DNA of 64,000 nt from Hymenobacter swuensis DY53 (GCF_000576555.1 NZ_CP007145.1:4610501-4674500), one strand, 5' to 3'. Numbered from the stretch's first letter, positions 1 through 10,465 are shown. Notes: generated by a model not told the origin, from the letters alone. Program-made: numbers and translations.

Positions 1-1
1 T

Positions 2-3000
2 ATCAGCGGCGACGCCAGCGAAGGTGGTAATCTGGCCAACAACTCGGCCAGCGGCACGGTGGTCATCAATCCAGTAGCCGATGTGACGACGGTTGTGAGT
101 GGCCCTACCAGCCTGTTGGCTAGCCAGCCTTCGGGCACCTATACGGCTTCCTTCAGCAACACTGGTCTGAGCAGTGCCAGCAACGTAACACAAACCGTTA
201 CGCTGCCCGCTGGCGTGACCAACGTGGTTATCCCGAATGGTGCTACCTATAATACCACTACCCGCGTCATTGACTTCGGGACGGCCGCTGCGCTGGCGGC
301 GGGGGTTACAAACTCGTACCAGTTCAGCTTCACGGCCCCGGCCACTCCGGGCGCGGCCAGCCTGACGAGCAATACCAGCACCGCTACCGGCCAGGGCGGC
401 AATACCGCTCCCGACCAGTTCACGCTGTCCTTGAATGTGCGGAGTGTGACCGATGTGGCTGTGAACGTGACGGCCCAGGCCAGCTCAGTAGTGGCCGGTG
501 CGCAGGCCCAGTTCAACGCCAACTTCAGCAACGTTGGCCCCACGGCCGCCAGTAACGTTACCCGCCAAGTACAGCTCCCGGCCGGCCTGACGGGCGTCTC
601 TTTGCCTGATGGCGGTTCATACGATCCTGCTTCGGGTGTGGTGACGTTCCCCACAGTGAGTTCGTTGGCCAGCGGCGCGACCCAGACGTTCCGGATTTTA
701 TTCAACGCCCCCGGTTCGGGCGGGTCGGTAACGGCTACCGGCAGCATTGCCACGGCTGATAACGAGCAGGGCCAGACGGCCAACAACTCGTCATCCGCCA
801 CCATCGCCGTAACACCGGCCTTCGACTTGTTGACCCGCCTTACGGGTCCGACTACCACAGTAGCCGGTACCCTAACGACCTTTAGCGTCATCACCCAGAA
901 CAACGGGCCATCGGTAGCCACCAACGTGACCCAAACCGTGCGGATACCGGCGGGCTTGACGGGCGTATTCGTCAGCAACGGCGGCACCTACAACAGCACG
1001 ACCGGGGACGTAACGTTCCCGGCTCTGCCAACCATCAGCAGTGGAACCAGCATTAACAACACCATAAGTTTCCTGGCCCCAGCAGCAGGCTTCACGGCCA
1101 CGGCCTCAGTAACGCCGACAGCCGGGGATACTAACACAGGCAACAATACGGCGACGGCCGCAGCAACAACTGTTACGACGGCTCCAGCTACCAGTGCCAA
1201 CCTGTTCACCACCATCACCTCATCGGCAGCCACGGCTGCTCCGGGTGGACCGCTTACGTTCACGGTAACCCAGGGCAATGACGGCCTTAACCCAGCCAGC
1301 AACGTGGTGCAGACGGTATCCTTGCCAGCCGGCCTGACGGGCGTAACGGTTTCGGGCGGGGGTGCCTATAACCCCACTACGGGGCTGGTCACTTTCCCCA
1401 CTATTGAGACGCAGAATGCTGGCTCCAGCACCTCGTACACCATTACAGTAAATGCTCCGGCAGCTGGTACGCTGGCGGCCGTAGCCAGCGTGGCATCGGG
1501 CACCCCTGACCCCATGTCTGCCAATAACGTGGCCACCACCACTGTTCGCGTGAATCCGGTGACGGATGTGCAGACCTCTTTAAGCGGTCCTACTGCGGTA
1601 ACTTCTGGTCAGGCCGTGACCTACACGGTAACGACGGCCAATGTGGGGAACATAGCCGCCGCCAACGTAATTCAGACGGTACGAATTCCGGCGGGCCTGA
1701 CGGGTGTGACGGTTTCGGGCGGGGGCAGCTACAGCAGCGCCACCGGGGTGGTTACCTTCCCCACCATTGCCTCGCAGCAGCCAGGTGCTTCGGTATCCAA
1801 CACCATTATGTACACGGCTCCAGCCAGCGGTACCCTCAACAACGTGGCATCGGTGGCAACGGCTACGGCTGAAACTATCATCACCAACAACCGCTCGGCC
1901 GTTACCGCTACCGTAACGCCGGTGGCCGATCTGGCGGTCAGCCTGTCGGGCCCAGTGGCGGCAGTGGCGGGCAACCCGGTTACGTACTCCGTTACCACGA
2001 CGAACAATGGCACATCGGCGGCAGTGAATTCGGCTACCACTGTGCAGTTGCCCACAGGCCTGACGGGCGTGACGGTTTCGGGTGGCGGCACCTACAGCAG
2101 TGCTACCGGCTTGGTTACGTTCCCCACCATTGCCTCGCAGCCGGCCGGTTCGGTTACCAATACCATCAGCTTCGTTGCCCCAACTACCTCGCAGCTGGTT
2201 GTAACGGCCAATACGGCGGCCGACAATGAGGAGGTAACAACCAATAACTCGGCTACCACCACTACCACACTTTCGGCGCCCACGGCCCAGACGGTGGATG
2301 TACAAACCACGGTATCGGCCAATATTACCACCCGCACGCCCGGCCAGCCGGTTACGTTCACGGTGACGACCACTAATAGCTCCGGCAGCTCGGTAGCTGC
2401 TACCAACGTGCAGCAGCTGCTGTACCTGCCGGCGGGCCTGACGGGCGTGACGGTTTCGGGCAGCGGCAGCTACAACAGCACGACGGGTGTAGTGACGTTC
2501 CCGATGGTGGCTTCGCAGGCGGTGAACAGCAGCACGCAGTACACCGTGACGGTGAATGCACCAGCCAGCGGCTCGTTTACCGCTACGGCCTCTGTCAGTG
2601 CGGCCCAAAGCGAAACCAACACGGCCAACAACACTGCTACCAGCGACATCACGGTAACGCAGCAGGCCGATGTCACGACGACGGTGTCGGGCCCGGCCAG
2701 CATCAGCCCCGGTGCTTCGGCCACCTATAACGTCATCACCCAGAACGGCGGCCCTTCGGCGGCGGCGGCTACCCAGCAGACGGTGCAGCTACCCAGCGGC
2801 CTTAGCAACGTGGTGGTTTCGGGTGGCGGCACGTATGACAGTGGCAGCGGCCTGGTGACCTTCCCGGCTATCAGTGCCCTACAGCCGGGCTCGGCTAACC
2901 AGGTGACTAACACCATCAGCTTTACAGCTCCCACCACGGCCTACTCGGTTAATGGTACAGTTGCCACCGCCACGGCGGAAACCAACGGGGGCAACAACAC

Positions 3001-4264
3001 TTCGGTGCAGAATACGGCCATGACCAACCAGCCGCCCACGGCCAACGCGGTAGTCAACAGTTCCCGCGCACCGCTGGGCAACTCGGCCGGAGCCTTCGCC
3101 CTCTCTCCTCTCTCGGGCCGGGACGCCGATGGCACGCTGACGGTATTCACCATCACCAGCCTGCCCCCAAGTACCCAAGGCGTCCTGTTCTACAATGGCG
3201 TGGCCGTGACCGTGGGTAAGGAAATTCCGCTGGCTGATGCCGACAAGCTGTTCTTTGATGCGGCGGCCGGCTACGTGGGCAATGCATTCTTCACCTACAC
3301 CACCACCGATAACGGTAACGCCGTTTCTGCCGAAGCCTTATATACGGTGCCGGTTGGGCAGGACCTCAACTCGGTGTACACCAACGCGCCGGTGAAAGGT
3401 GGCACGGTGGCTACCTCTTACCAAAACAACGACCCTATCGCCACGGTATTTGACGTGAACGGGGGCCGCTACAGTTCCGCCGGAGCCATTACGGCCAACG
3501 GCCTTGCTAACGCTTCCACCGATGCAACCGGTATTACCCAGCTCAGCACGCTGGGACTGCAGCTCAATCCCGTTACCGGTCTGATTTCGGTGCAGGACCG
3601 CTCTAAGCTGATAGCGGGCACCTATACCGTGCAGGTTACGACCATTGATGTATTTGGCGGCACGAATACCCAGCCCGTCACCTTCACCATTGGGGTAGCC
3701 CCGCTGCCGGTTACGCTGGTCAGCTTCACAGCCAAAGCCGCTGGCCTTGATGCCCAGATGGCCTGGAGCACGGCTCAGGAGCTTAACAACAGCCACTTCG
3801 TAGTAGAGCGCAGCCTGAACGGCCAGGAGTTTGTAGCCATCAGCCAAGTGAACGGCCAGGGTACCAAAACCACCACTACGTCTTACAGCTTCCTTGACCG
3901 GAACATTGGTCGGCAGGTGAGCGGCCCGGTGTATTACCGGTTGCGGCAGGTAGATCTGGATGGCTCCGCCTCATTGACTACAGTGCAGACAGTGGCCTTC
4001 ACTGCTACCGCTAATGCCGATATGGCAGTGTACCCCAACCCGGCTTCGGAGCAGACCAGCACGTACCTGGATCTGACCACGCTGCCTTTAGGTACTTACC
4101 AAGTAACTGTAACCGATATGGCCGGCCGTACGGTCCGGACCCTGACCCGCTCCGGCGGCACCCTGCAGGTATTGGACGTAACCGGCTTGCCCCAGGGCAA
4201 TTACCTGATTCAGGTGCAGGGCCAGGGCCAGGTGTTCACCAAACGGCTGACGAAAACAGAATAG
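2..4264 (+). CDS. Giant T9SS-secreted DUF11-repeat protein (5' truncated by window)
   Basis: Reading is open from the first bases of the window, so the true start lies upstream; the first GTG at 59 is only an internal codon. The visible part holds about eight tandem DUF11-like beta-sandwich repeats of roughly 120 residues. Each has a core like LPAGLTGVTVSGGG followed by VTFPTI. A cadherin-like module starts near residue 990 (counting from 59) with NQPPTANAV and later DADGTLTVF. A linker LPVTLVSFTAKAAG precedes the C-terminal type IX sorting domain, which begins near residue 1320 with YPNPAS and ends in an FTKRLTK-type tail. Such proteins cross the outer membrane through the T9SS and become surface-anchored or released; the repeats probably form a long adhesive stalk. 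The ligand is unknown. The next gene encodes a second cargo protein with a very similar C-terminus. Repeat and sorting-domain calls are firm; an adhesin role is inference. Confidence 0.93.
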   Translation: MSGDASEGGNLANNSASGTVVINPVADVTTVVSGPTSLLASQPSGTYTASFSNTGLSSASNVTQTVTLPAGVTNVVIPNGATYNTTTRVIDFGTAAALAAGVTNSYQFSFTAPATPGAASLTSNTSTATGQGGNTAPDQFTLSLNVRSVTDVAVNVTAQASSVVAGAQAQFNANFSNVGPTAASNVTRQVQLPAGLTGVSLPDGGSYDPASGVVTFPTVSSLASGATQTFRILFNAPGSGGSVTATGSIATADNEQGQTANNSSSATIAVTPAFDLLTRLTGPTTTVAGTLTTFSVITQNNGPSVATNVTQTVRIPAGLTGVFVSNGGTYNSTTGDVTFPALPTISSGTSINNTISFLAPAAGFTATASVTPTAGDTNTGNNTATAAATTVTTAPATSANLFTTITSSAATAAPGGPLTFTVTQGNDGLNPASNVVQTVSLPAGLTGVTVSGGGAYNPTTGLVTFPTIETQNAGSSTSYTITVNAPAAGTLAAVASVASGTPDPMSANNVATTTVRVNPVTDVQTSLSGPTAVTSGQAVTYTVTTANVGNIAAANVIQTVRIPAGLTGVTVSGGGSYSSATGVVTFPTIASQQPGASVSNTIMYTAPASGTLNNVASVATATAETIITNNRSAVTATVTPVADLAVSLSGPVAAVAGNPVTYSVTTTNNGTSAAVNSATTVQLPTGLTGVTVSGGGTYSSATGLVTFPTIASQPAGSVTNTISFVAPTTSQLVVTANTAADNEEVTTNNSATTTTTLSAPTAQTVDVQTTVSANITTRTPGQPVTFTVTTTNSSGSSVAATNVQQLLYLPAGLTGVTVSGSGSYNSTTGVVTFPMVASQAVNSSTQYTVTVNAPASGSFTATASVSAAQSETNTANNTATSDITVTQQADVTTTVSGPASISPGASATYNVITQNGGPSAAAATQQTVQLPSGLSNVVVSGGGTYDSGSGLVTFPAISALQPGSANQVTNTISFTAPTTAYSVNGTVATATAETNGGNNTSVQNTAMTNQPPTANAVVNSSRAPLGNSAGAFALSPLSGRDADGTLTVFTITSLPPSTQGVLFYNGVAVTVGKEIPLADADKLFFDAAAGYVGNAFFTYTTTDNGNAVSAEALYTVPVGQDLNSVYTNAPVKGGTVATSYQNNDPIATVFDVNGGRYSSAGAITANGLANASTDATGITQLSTLGLQLNPVTGLISVQDRSKLIAGTYTVQVTTIDVFGGTNTQPVTFTIGVAPLPVTLVSFTAKAAGLDAQMAWSTAQELNNSHFVVERSLNGQEFVAISQVNGQGTKTTTTSYSFLDRNIGRQVSGPVYYRLRQVDLDGSASLTTVQTVAFTATANADMAVYPNPASEQTSTYLDLTTLPLGTYQVTVTDMAGRTVRTLTRSGGTLQVLDVTGLPQGNYLIQVQGQGQVFTKRLTKTE

Positions 4265-4299
4265 CCTTCATCCTAAATGACTTAAAAAGCAAACTTTAA

Positions 4300-4336
4300 A
4301 AAGCCCGGCTTCAGCAAATGAAGCCGGGCTTTTTTG
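4300..4336 (+). terminator. Intrinsic terminator of the first T9SS gene
   Basis: A 12-13 bp GC-rich stem (AAGCCCGGCTTC and its complement) with a 7-nt loop is followed by a run of T. It lies about 35 bases after the stop codon of the first giant gene. Confidence 0.85.
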
Positions 4337-4454
4337 ATAACTAAAACCCAGAACACTATTCCCATAATGGGAATTTTCTGTGAATAGGGCTTTCGCCTCG
4401 CTGAACTCCTGTTAAAAGACTGTGAACAATAGCAGTAAATGGCCGCTGGCAAAG

Positions 4455-4462
4455 TAATTTTG
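4455..4462 (+). promoter_or_regulatory. Candidate -7 element TAATTTTG upstream of the second T9SS gene
   Basis: Exact match to the Bacteroidota -7 consensus TAnnTTTG, 62 bases before the ATG at 4525. I see no clear -33 TTTG about 20 bases upstream. The predicted transcription start falls inside the left arm of the adjoining hairpin. Confidence 0.45.
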
Positions 4463-4506
4463 GACAGGATTTCCTCTAAGTGGGAAATCCTGTCCTTTTG
4501 ATTTTT
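4462..4506 (+). terminator. Perfect 13-bp hairpin with T tract just before a start codon (attenuator-like)
   Basis: GGACAGGATTTCC and its exact complement are separated by 8 nt and followed by TTTTGATTTTTT. The structure has the form of an intrinsic terminator but ends only about 20 bases before the ATG at 4525. A stronger terminator for the upstream gene already exists at 4300. It may be a second terminator, an attenuator, or an inverted-repeat operator overlapping the candidate promoter. Confidence 0.6.
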
Positions 4507-4524
4507 TCCTAAGATTTTATACAA

Positions 4525-7500
4525 ATGAAGACACACTTACGCTCCCTTGCACTTTCCGCGTGCTGGACAGCTGTGGCTCTGGCCTTAACCGGCAATGCAC
4601 AGGCCCAGCTACGGATTGAGAAGGCATTTTCGGCTTCGACGGAATTAAAGCCGGCGGCTGAGCAACAGGCCCGTCCGGTTGCCCCGAGAGGCATAAGCTT
4701 TGCGCAGCCAATGGCTGACCTGCTGCGCCCCGATAGCTTCGCTAAAACGCCTCGTGGCGTAGTAGCCCGGCCTACTGCGGTTCCGGTTGTTACGGATTTT
4801 ACCAGCAGCATTCTGGTTAAAAACAACGGGGCATTTGTCCAACTCGAAGGTTTGACGGCAACCGATGTAGATAATGATATTGTCCGGTTTCGGTTTGAAT
4901 CGTTGCCCGCTAATGGCACCTTATTCGTAGCTGACGCCGCTATCCAGAATTTCCAGCAGGTTACTGTTGGGATGGTTGTTTCGCCTCAGCAGGCTCAGTT
5001 CATTGGCTTTATCGCCAACAACGGCTCGGCAGTTGGTACCAGAAGCTTCCGGTTTGTCGCCGGAGATAATCCGGGGGGTATTTCCAACACGGCAACCTAT
5101 AGCTTTCAAGTAGTCAACAACTTCCCACCTAACACCTTCGATTTCACGACGGCTACCCTGATCAGCAATAACCTACGGCAGCCATTACGTGATCTGGCGG
5201 TCTGGGGCTTCAGTGACAGTGACGGCACCGTTAGCTCGTTCCGGTTCACGGCCTTGCCAAATGCCAGCACGGGTACCCTATTCGTGAACGGAACGGCCGC
5301 AGTAGCCAACCAGAACTACACGGTAGCCAATGCTGCTCAGCTTTCCTTCCAGCCTGCCGCCGGATACTCCGGCACGTCGGCCATTGCCTCGTTTACGGCC
5401 ACCGATAACCTCGGGGCCACCTCTGCGGAGGCGCAACTGGGCATTCCAGTAAATAAAGCCACTTGTGGCCAAGCCTCGGTATTCGATTTCACCATTCGTC
5501 CCAACAACGAGGATTGGAAAACCAATCGTACGGGTACGGTGCCCAACAGTGCCGTAACCATCAGCAACAACCTGAACGGTGTCAGCGGCTACTCCTCTAC
5601 GGCAGCAGCCGGTGAAACCAGCTTTGTCACCGACCGCCGGGCCGGTAGCCCGGGCTACGCCCTGGACTGGTTTACTGACTATACCAGCACCGCCAACGTT
5701 ACCAGCACGGCCAACTTCTACTTCAACCGCCCCCTGAAGAACTTCAGCTTCACCATGGGTGACCTGGACAAAGGGACCGTGGCCGATGGTAGTGCCTTTG
5801 TGGATGACGTGACTTTCAACGGGTACCGGGCCGATGGCTCGGTGGTACAGCTGGACCCCGGCGACGTATCGCTGGCCCCGAACGGCAACAACTTCTTCAG
5901 CGGCAATAACCGCATTACCGGCCGCACCAACCCCGCTACCGGTTCCGGCAGCACGCTGGGCCCCGATGGCAACGTAACTATTACGTTCACCGATGCCATC
6001 GTACGGCTGGAGCTGGTATACAAAAACCTGCAAACGGAAATCAATAACCCCGGCACCCAGGCCGTATACATCTCGGCCTTCACCTGGTGCGAAGAAGCCG
6101 ATGTGACGACGACCATAACGGGCAACACCTACGCCAACGTAGGCGGTACCGTTACCTACACCGCTACCACCACTAACAACAGCGGCCTGGACGCTGCTAA
6201 CAATGTGGTACCAACTATTCAGCTGGCGGCCAACCTGAGTGGTGTAAACGTTACCAACGGCTCGTACAATTCGGCCACCGGTCTGGTAACCTTCAATACC
6301 ACGGCTCTGCTTACTTCGGGCTCCTCGGTAACCAATACCGTGAGCTTCAACATGCCCAACGGCACGACAACCGGCACGGCCCGCAACACGGCGGCTACTT
6401 CCGACCCAATTACCGGCAACAACAACGGCACCCAGGCGGCGGCTCAGATTACCACGGTAGTCAACGTGGCCCCGACGGCAGTTAGCGTAACCAACCCTAC
6501 GGTTCCGAATACCGCGAACAATCAGCAGCCTATTCTGCCCTTGCGGGCCACTGACCCACAGGGCAATGAGACAGTTGCTTCGTTCATCATTACCTCCCTC
6601 CCGCTGCGGGGTACGCTTCAGCTGAATGGTAGCAACGTAACGGTCAACCAGGTTATCACGGCCGCCCAGGCCGACCAGCTGACGTACTCGCCTGATGGTA
6701 ACGCGGCCAGCCTGAATACGACCCAAACCTTCCAGTTCAGAGCAACGGACGACCTGGGCCTGACTTCGAGCAACCTGGGAACTGTGCGTATTCCCATTGG
6801 GGCCGCTGCCGGAGCCGTTGACTTTGCCGTGACGCAACAGGTTACGCTGGGTTCTTACTTAGTAGGACAGAATGTGACCTATCGGGTTGTGGGTACTTCT
6901 ACCGGAATAGGAGCCGGCGTGAACGTGGACTTCGCTCTCCCAAGCGGCCTCACCTTCGTGAGCAGCACCGTTTCTCAGGGCTCCTACAACTCAGGTACCG
7001 GCTTGTGGACCATCGGTGCTACGCCGACCGGTACAAACAACTACGTACTGACGATTACGGCCCGGGTAGATCAGGTAGGCGATTTGACAACGAATGCCAC
7101 CATCTCAGCTACCACGGCGGACAATAACCCCGACAATAACATTGCCACGCAGACCATCAACGCGGCCAGCAATGACATCTTCACGGAAGATTTCGAGGGC
7201 CGTATCATCGACTATTGCGCTGCTACTGCCGGGCTATCCATCTCGGATGTAACGTCCATCAATGGCCGTGCAGTGCTGACATCAGGACTGATTGCAGCTG
7301 GTACAACTGTATCCTACACAACTCCGCTCCTGCAGGTAACCGGTGGTACGGTTTCGTTCAATATGCAATCCAGCGCAGTCGGGGGAACCGGAACGAACCG
7401 TCCTCAGTACACGGTAAACATTCTGAACGAGAACGGAACTGTCGCTACTACTTCCGGGGCTACGTTTGTTACGCTTACGGCAAATACCACTACCCCAATT

Positions 7501-10437
7501 TCAGTGCCTTACACTGGCACTGGTGTTCGGAAGGTCCAGATTGTTTTTGTTCGGAATGGTGGTAATACGACCTTCCTGCTCGACGATGTGCAGGTAACCA
7601 ACGCTACGTCTGCATCACGGGCTAAAGATGGCAGCAACTGCGCTTCCAACGTGGCTCCTACGGTAGTTGATATCACGGCTCCCCGCATGTCGGACCAGGC
7701 CGGTGCTACTTCCATTCCGGCCCTGTCGGGTACCGATTCGGATGGCTCTATTGCCTCGTATGTAATTACCACCCTGCCCGATGCTTCGCAAGGCATTCTG
7801 CGCCTGAACGGCGTGGCCGTTACCAGCGGCCAGGTACTGACTCCGGCTCAGGCCATTCAGCTCACATTTGACCCCACCGCTGGTTACTTAGGCGACGCCA
7901 AGTTCACTTATCAGGCGTACGACAACTCGAACACGATTTCCTCGAACACCGGCACCGTCACCATTCCGGTGGTGCTGACCACGGATATCATCGGCGTGGT
8001 GTTTGATGATGTGAACTACGGTGGCGGCGCGGGCCGCACCTACTCCACGGCCAACTCGGCCGCTGTAGCTTCCGGCTTCGGCAACAACGCCATCGGCCGC
8101 ACCAACGTCACGGTAGAGCTCTATGACGAAAACGGCACGCTGACTGCTACCACCACTACAACTGCTGGTGGCGCGTATAGCTTCCCGAACCAGTTCCCTG
8201 GCAACTACACCGTACGGGTAGTAAACAGCACTGTCACGTCGGTACGCGCTACGGGCACTACGCCCACCGGCCTGATACCCGTGCAGACCTACATCACCGA
8301 AGACGTGAACCGCGTAGGTGGTGAGAACCCACGACTGGCCGATGCGCCCGTTAACACCGGTTCGCAGCTGCTGAGCGCCCTCACCACCGCCACGGCTACT
8401 CCCCAGTCCATCAGCACGGCGCAGGTACTCAACCGCCCTGTAGGAACGCCTTCTTATGAGTTCGGCTTCAACTTCGATGTAATTGTAAATACCAATCCTT
8501 CGGGCCAAGGCTCGCTGGCACAATTCATCACCAACTCCAATGGGCTGGCCAATACTAACCTTCGTCAGGAAGGTTTGACCAACGGCCGGGAAACGTCCCT
8601 CTTCATGATTGCCGACGGCCGGACCACCAACGTGCCCGCTGGTATGCGGAGCGGCCTGAATGGAGGTGCCAGCAACGGCCAGGCTACCATCACGCTGACG
8701 GCCGCCTCCGGCGCCCTGCCCGCCGTGACGGATGCCGGTACCACCATCGACGGTAACCAGCAGACGCTGCGTACCGGCGACACCAACGCCACTGTAGCTG
8801 AATCGACCACCGGTCCGGAAGTTACCATCAACTTCAACGGTCAGGCCGGCCGCAACGGTGGTGGCCTGTACGTAACGGGCGGCAACTTTACGCTCAACGG
8901 CCTGGGACTGACGGGTGCTACCAACGGTACCGACCAGGGCCTGCGTCTTGATGGTGCCGGCGTAACCGGTGCCGTTATTCAGAACAGCACGTTCTATAGC
9001 AACGGAGCTAACATTGGACTGAACGCTCTGAGCGGCGTGACCATTACAGGCAACGTGATTCGCAACTCCACCCGCGCCGATGCCGATGGCATTGAGTTCA
9101 CCGGCGTGACGGGCTCGACTATCAGCAACAACCAGCTCGTGAACAACGCGGCTATGGGGGTTGACTTCATCAGCGGCACCAACAGCAATAATACCATCAC
9201 TGGTAACCTGTTCAAAGGCAACGGCACACTCAACGGGGTGCAGAAAGCTGGTCTGGCCATCCGGACCGCTGGCACGGGCAACGTAGTTAGCCTGAATACC
9301 TTCACCGGCAACGTAGGCGACGGTATCGTGGCCATAGCCGGCTCGAACAACACGTTTACGCAGAACTCGTTCAGCGGCAACGGCAACCTAGCCATCGACC
9401 TGGCCAACGGCGGTACTGCCGACGGCGACGGTGTAACCAAGAACGCCAGCGGCCGCACCACCACCAGCGGTGCCAACGGCCTGCTGAACTTCCCGGTTGT
9501 TACGCAGGCCCGCATCAACGGCGGCAACCTGCTGCTGGCTGGCTACGCGCCGGCCGGAGCCCGGGTAGAAATCTACGTAGCTGCCACTGACCCCACGAAC
9601 TTCGGCGAAGGGCAGACCTACCTAACTTTCCGCACGGAAGGCACTTCGGACGATGCCGCCACCGGCCGCAGATCCTACAGTGCCCTAATGAACGGCCTGG
9701 ACCAGGGCAGCGAAACCAACGCCAACATGTTCCAGTTCTCGATTCCGACTTCTTCGCTAACGCCTGCGCAACTGGCGGCCCTTACGGCCGGTGGAGCCCG
9801 CATTACGGCTACTTCTACTGTTGCGAACTCGGGTACCTCGGAATTCTCGGGTGTAGCTCCGGTGAGCAACGGCCCGCTGCCGGTGACGCTGACGAGCTTC
9901 ACGGCGCAGGCCGCCGGTCAGGATACAAAGCTGGCCTGGGCCACGGCTCAGGAAGTGAACAACGACCACTTTGTGATTGAGCGCAGCTTCGACGGCCAGA
10001 CATTTGCGGCCATCAGCGAAGTGAAAGGCCAGGGCACCAAAACTACTGCTACCACTTACTCGGCAGTAGATGCGCAGGCCGCTGCCAAAGCTCAGGGCCG
10101 CGTGGTATACTACCGCCTGCGGCAGGTAGACACCGACGGCACGGAGTCGTTGAGCTCGGTGCAGACGGTAAGCTTCCCAGCTTCTGCCCGCACGGCAATT
10201 GAGGTGTATCCGAACCCAGCTACCAGCTCGGTCGACGCCCGCCTTGACCTCTCGGGTGCTGCCCAGGGTACGTATCAGGTAACCATTACCGATATGACCG
10301 GCCGCACGGTGCGCACGCTCTCCCGCCAGGGCGGCACCAACGACTTGCTGGAAGTAACCAGCCTGCCCACCGGCAGCTACCTGGTGCAGGTACAGGGCAA
10401 CAGCCAGGTATTCACCAAGCGTCTGATCAAGGAATAA
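4525..10437 (+). CDS. Giant multidomain T9SS cargo protein with cadherin-like, DUF11, SdrD-like and beta-helix modules
   Basis: 1970 residues. Residues 1-28 form a Sec signal peptide (KTHLRSLALSACWTAVALAL, ending AQAQ). Cadherin-like modules follow at about 85-310, again near 640-760 and 1055-1160, recognisable by DADGT or DSDGS and TPAQA. DUF11-like repeats lie near 530-630 and 765-880. An SdrD-B/prealbumin-like fold starts near 1160 (IIGVVFDDVNYGGGAG). A right-handed parallel beta-helix spans about 1440-1630, with NGLGL and ISNNQL type rungs. The T9SS sorting domain starts near 1893 (YPNPATSS) and ends in FTKRLIKE. The protein should be exported by Sec, then the T9SS, and attached to the cell surface. 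The beta-helix could bind or cleave polysaccharide, but I see no lyase active-site signature. It shares its last ~190 residues' layout with the upstream cargo gene, so the pair may descend from a duplication. Confidence 0.93.
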   Translation: MKTHLRSLALSACWTAVALALTGNAQAQLRIEKAFSASTELKPAAEQQARPVAPRGISFAQPMADLLRPDSFAKTPRGVVARPTAVPVVTDFTSSILVKNNGAFVQLEGLTATDVDNDIVRFRFESLPANGTLFVADAAIQNFQQVTVGMVVSPQQAQFIGFIANNGSAVGTRSFRFVAGDNPGGISNTATYSFQVVNNFPPNTFDFTTATLISNNLRQPLRDLAVWGFSDSDGTVSSFRFTALPNASTGTLFVNGTAAVANQNYTVANAAQLSFQPAAGYSGTSAIASFTATDNLGATSAEAQLGIPVNKATCGQASVFDFTIRPNNEDWKTNRTGTVPNSAVTISNNLNGVSGYSSTAAAGETSFVTDRRAGSPGYALDWFTDYTSTANVTSTANFYFNRPLKNFSFTMGDLDKGTVADGSAFVDDVTFNGYRADGSVVQLDPGDVSLAPNGNNFFSGNNRITGRTNPATGSGSTLGPDGNVTITFTDAIVRLELVYKNLQTEINNPGTQAVYISAFTWCEEADVTTTITGNTYANVGGTVTYTATTTNNSGLDAANNVVPTIQLAANLSGVNVTNGSYNSATGLVTFNTTALLTSGSSVTNTVSFNMPNGTTTGTARNTAATSDPITGNNNGTQAAAQITTVVNVAPTAVSVTNPTVPNTANNQQPILPLRATDPQGNETVASFIITSLPLRGTLQLNGSNVTVNQVITAAQADQLTYSPDGNAASLNTTQTFQFRATDDLGLTSSNLGTVRIPIGAAAGAVDFAVTQQVTLGSYLVGQNVTYRVVGTSTGIGAGVNVDFALPSGLTFVSSTVSQGSYNSGTGLWTIGATPTGTNNYVLTITARVDQVGDLTTNATISATTADNNPDNNIATQTINAASNDIFTEDFEGRIIDYCAATAGLSISDVTSINGRAVLTSGLIAAGTTVSYTTPLLQVTGGTVSFNMQSSAVGGTGTNRPQYTVNILNENGTVATTSGATFVTLTANTTTPISVPYTGTGVRKVQIVFVRNGGNTTFLLDDVQVTNATSASRAKDGSNCASNVAPTVVDITAPRMSDQAGATSIPALSGTDSDGSIASYVITTLPDASQGILRLNGVAVTSGQVLTPAQAIQLTFDPTAGYLGDAKFTYQAYDNSNTISSNTGTVTIPVVLTTDIIGVVFDDVNYGGGAGRTYSTANSAAVASGFGNNAIGRTNVTVELYDENGTLTATTTTTAGGAYSFPNQFPGNYTVRVVNSTVTSVRATGTTPTGLIPVQTYITEDVNRVGGENPRLADAPVNTGSQLLSALTTATATPQSISTAQVLNRPVGTPSYEFGFNFDVIVNTNPSGQGSLAQFITNSNGLANTNLRQEGLTNGRETSLFMIADGRTTNVPAGMRSGLNGGASNGQATITLTAASGALPAVTDAGTTIDGNQQTLRTGDTNATVAESTTGPEVTINFNGQAGRNGGGLYVTGGNFTLNGLGLTGATNGTDQGLRLDGAGVTGAVIQNSTFYSNGANIGLNALSGVTITGNVIRNSTRADADGIEFTGVTGSTISNNQLVNNAAMGVDFISGTNSNNTITGNLFKGNGTLNGVQKAGLAIRTAGTGNVVSLNTFTGNVGDGIVAIAGSNNTFTQNSFSGNGNLAIDLANGGTADGDGVTKNASGRTTTSGANGLLNFPVVTQARINGGNLLLAGYAPAGARVEIYVAATDPTNFGEGQTYLTFRTEGTSDDAATGRRSYSALMNGLDQGSETNANMFQFSIPTSSLTPAQLAALTAGGARITATSTVANSGTSEFSGVAPVSNGPLPVTLTSFTAQAAGQDTKLAWATAQEVNNDHFVIERSFDGQTFAAISEVKGQGTKTTATTYSAVDAQAAAKAQGRVVYYRLRQVDTDGTESLSSVQTVSFPASARTAIEVYPNPATSSVDARLDLSGAAQGTYQVTITDMTGRTVRTLSRQGGTNDLLEVTSLPTGSYLVQVQGNSQVFTKRLIKE

Positions 10438-10465
10438 GCCCACACGGTATTTCCGCTTTGCTTAC

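Noticed and set aside
1300..2500. Repeated DNA in the DUF11 array as a CRISPR array
   Set aside because: Repeats are about 370 bases apart, in frame and protein coding, with no short spacers or cas genes.
1580..2608. Long minus-strand reading inside the DUF11 array
   Set aside because: Arg/Gly/His-rich sequence typical of an antisense shadow in GC-rich repeats.
5278..6837. Long minus-strand open reading of 519 codons inside the second T9SS gene
   Set aside because: It mirrors the low-complexity plus-strand repeats, has no domain and overlaps a convincing signal-peptide protein.
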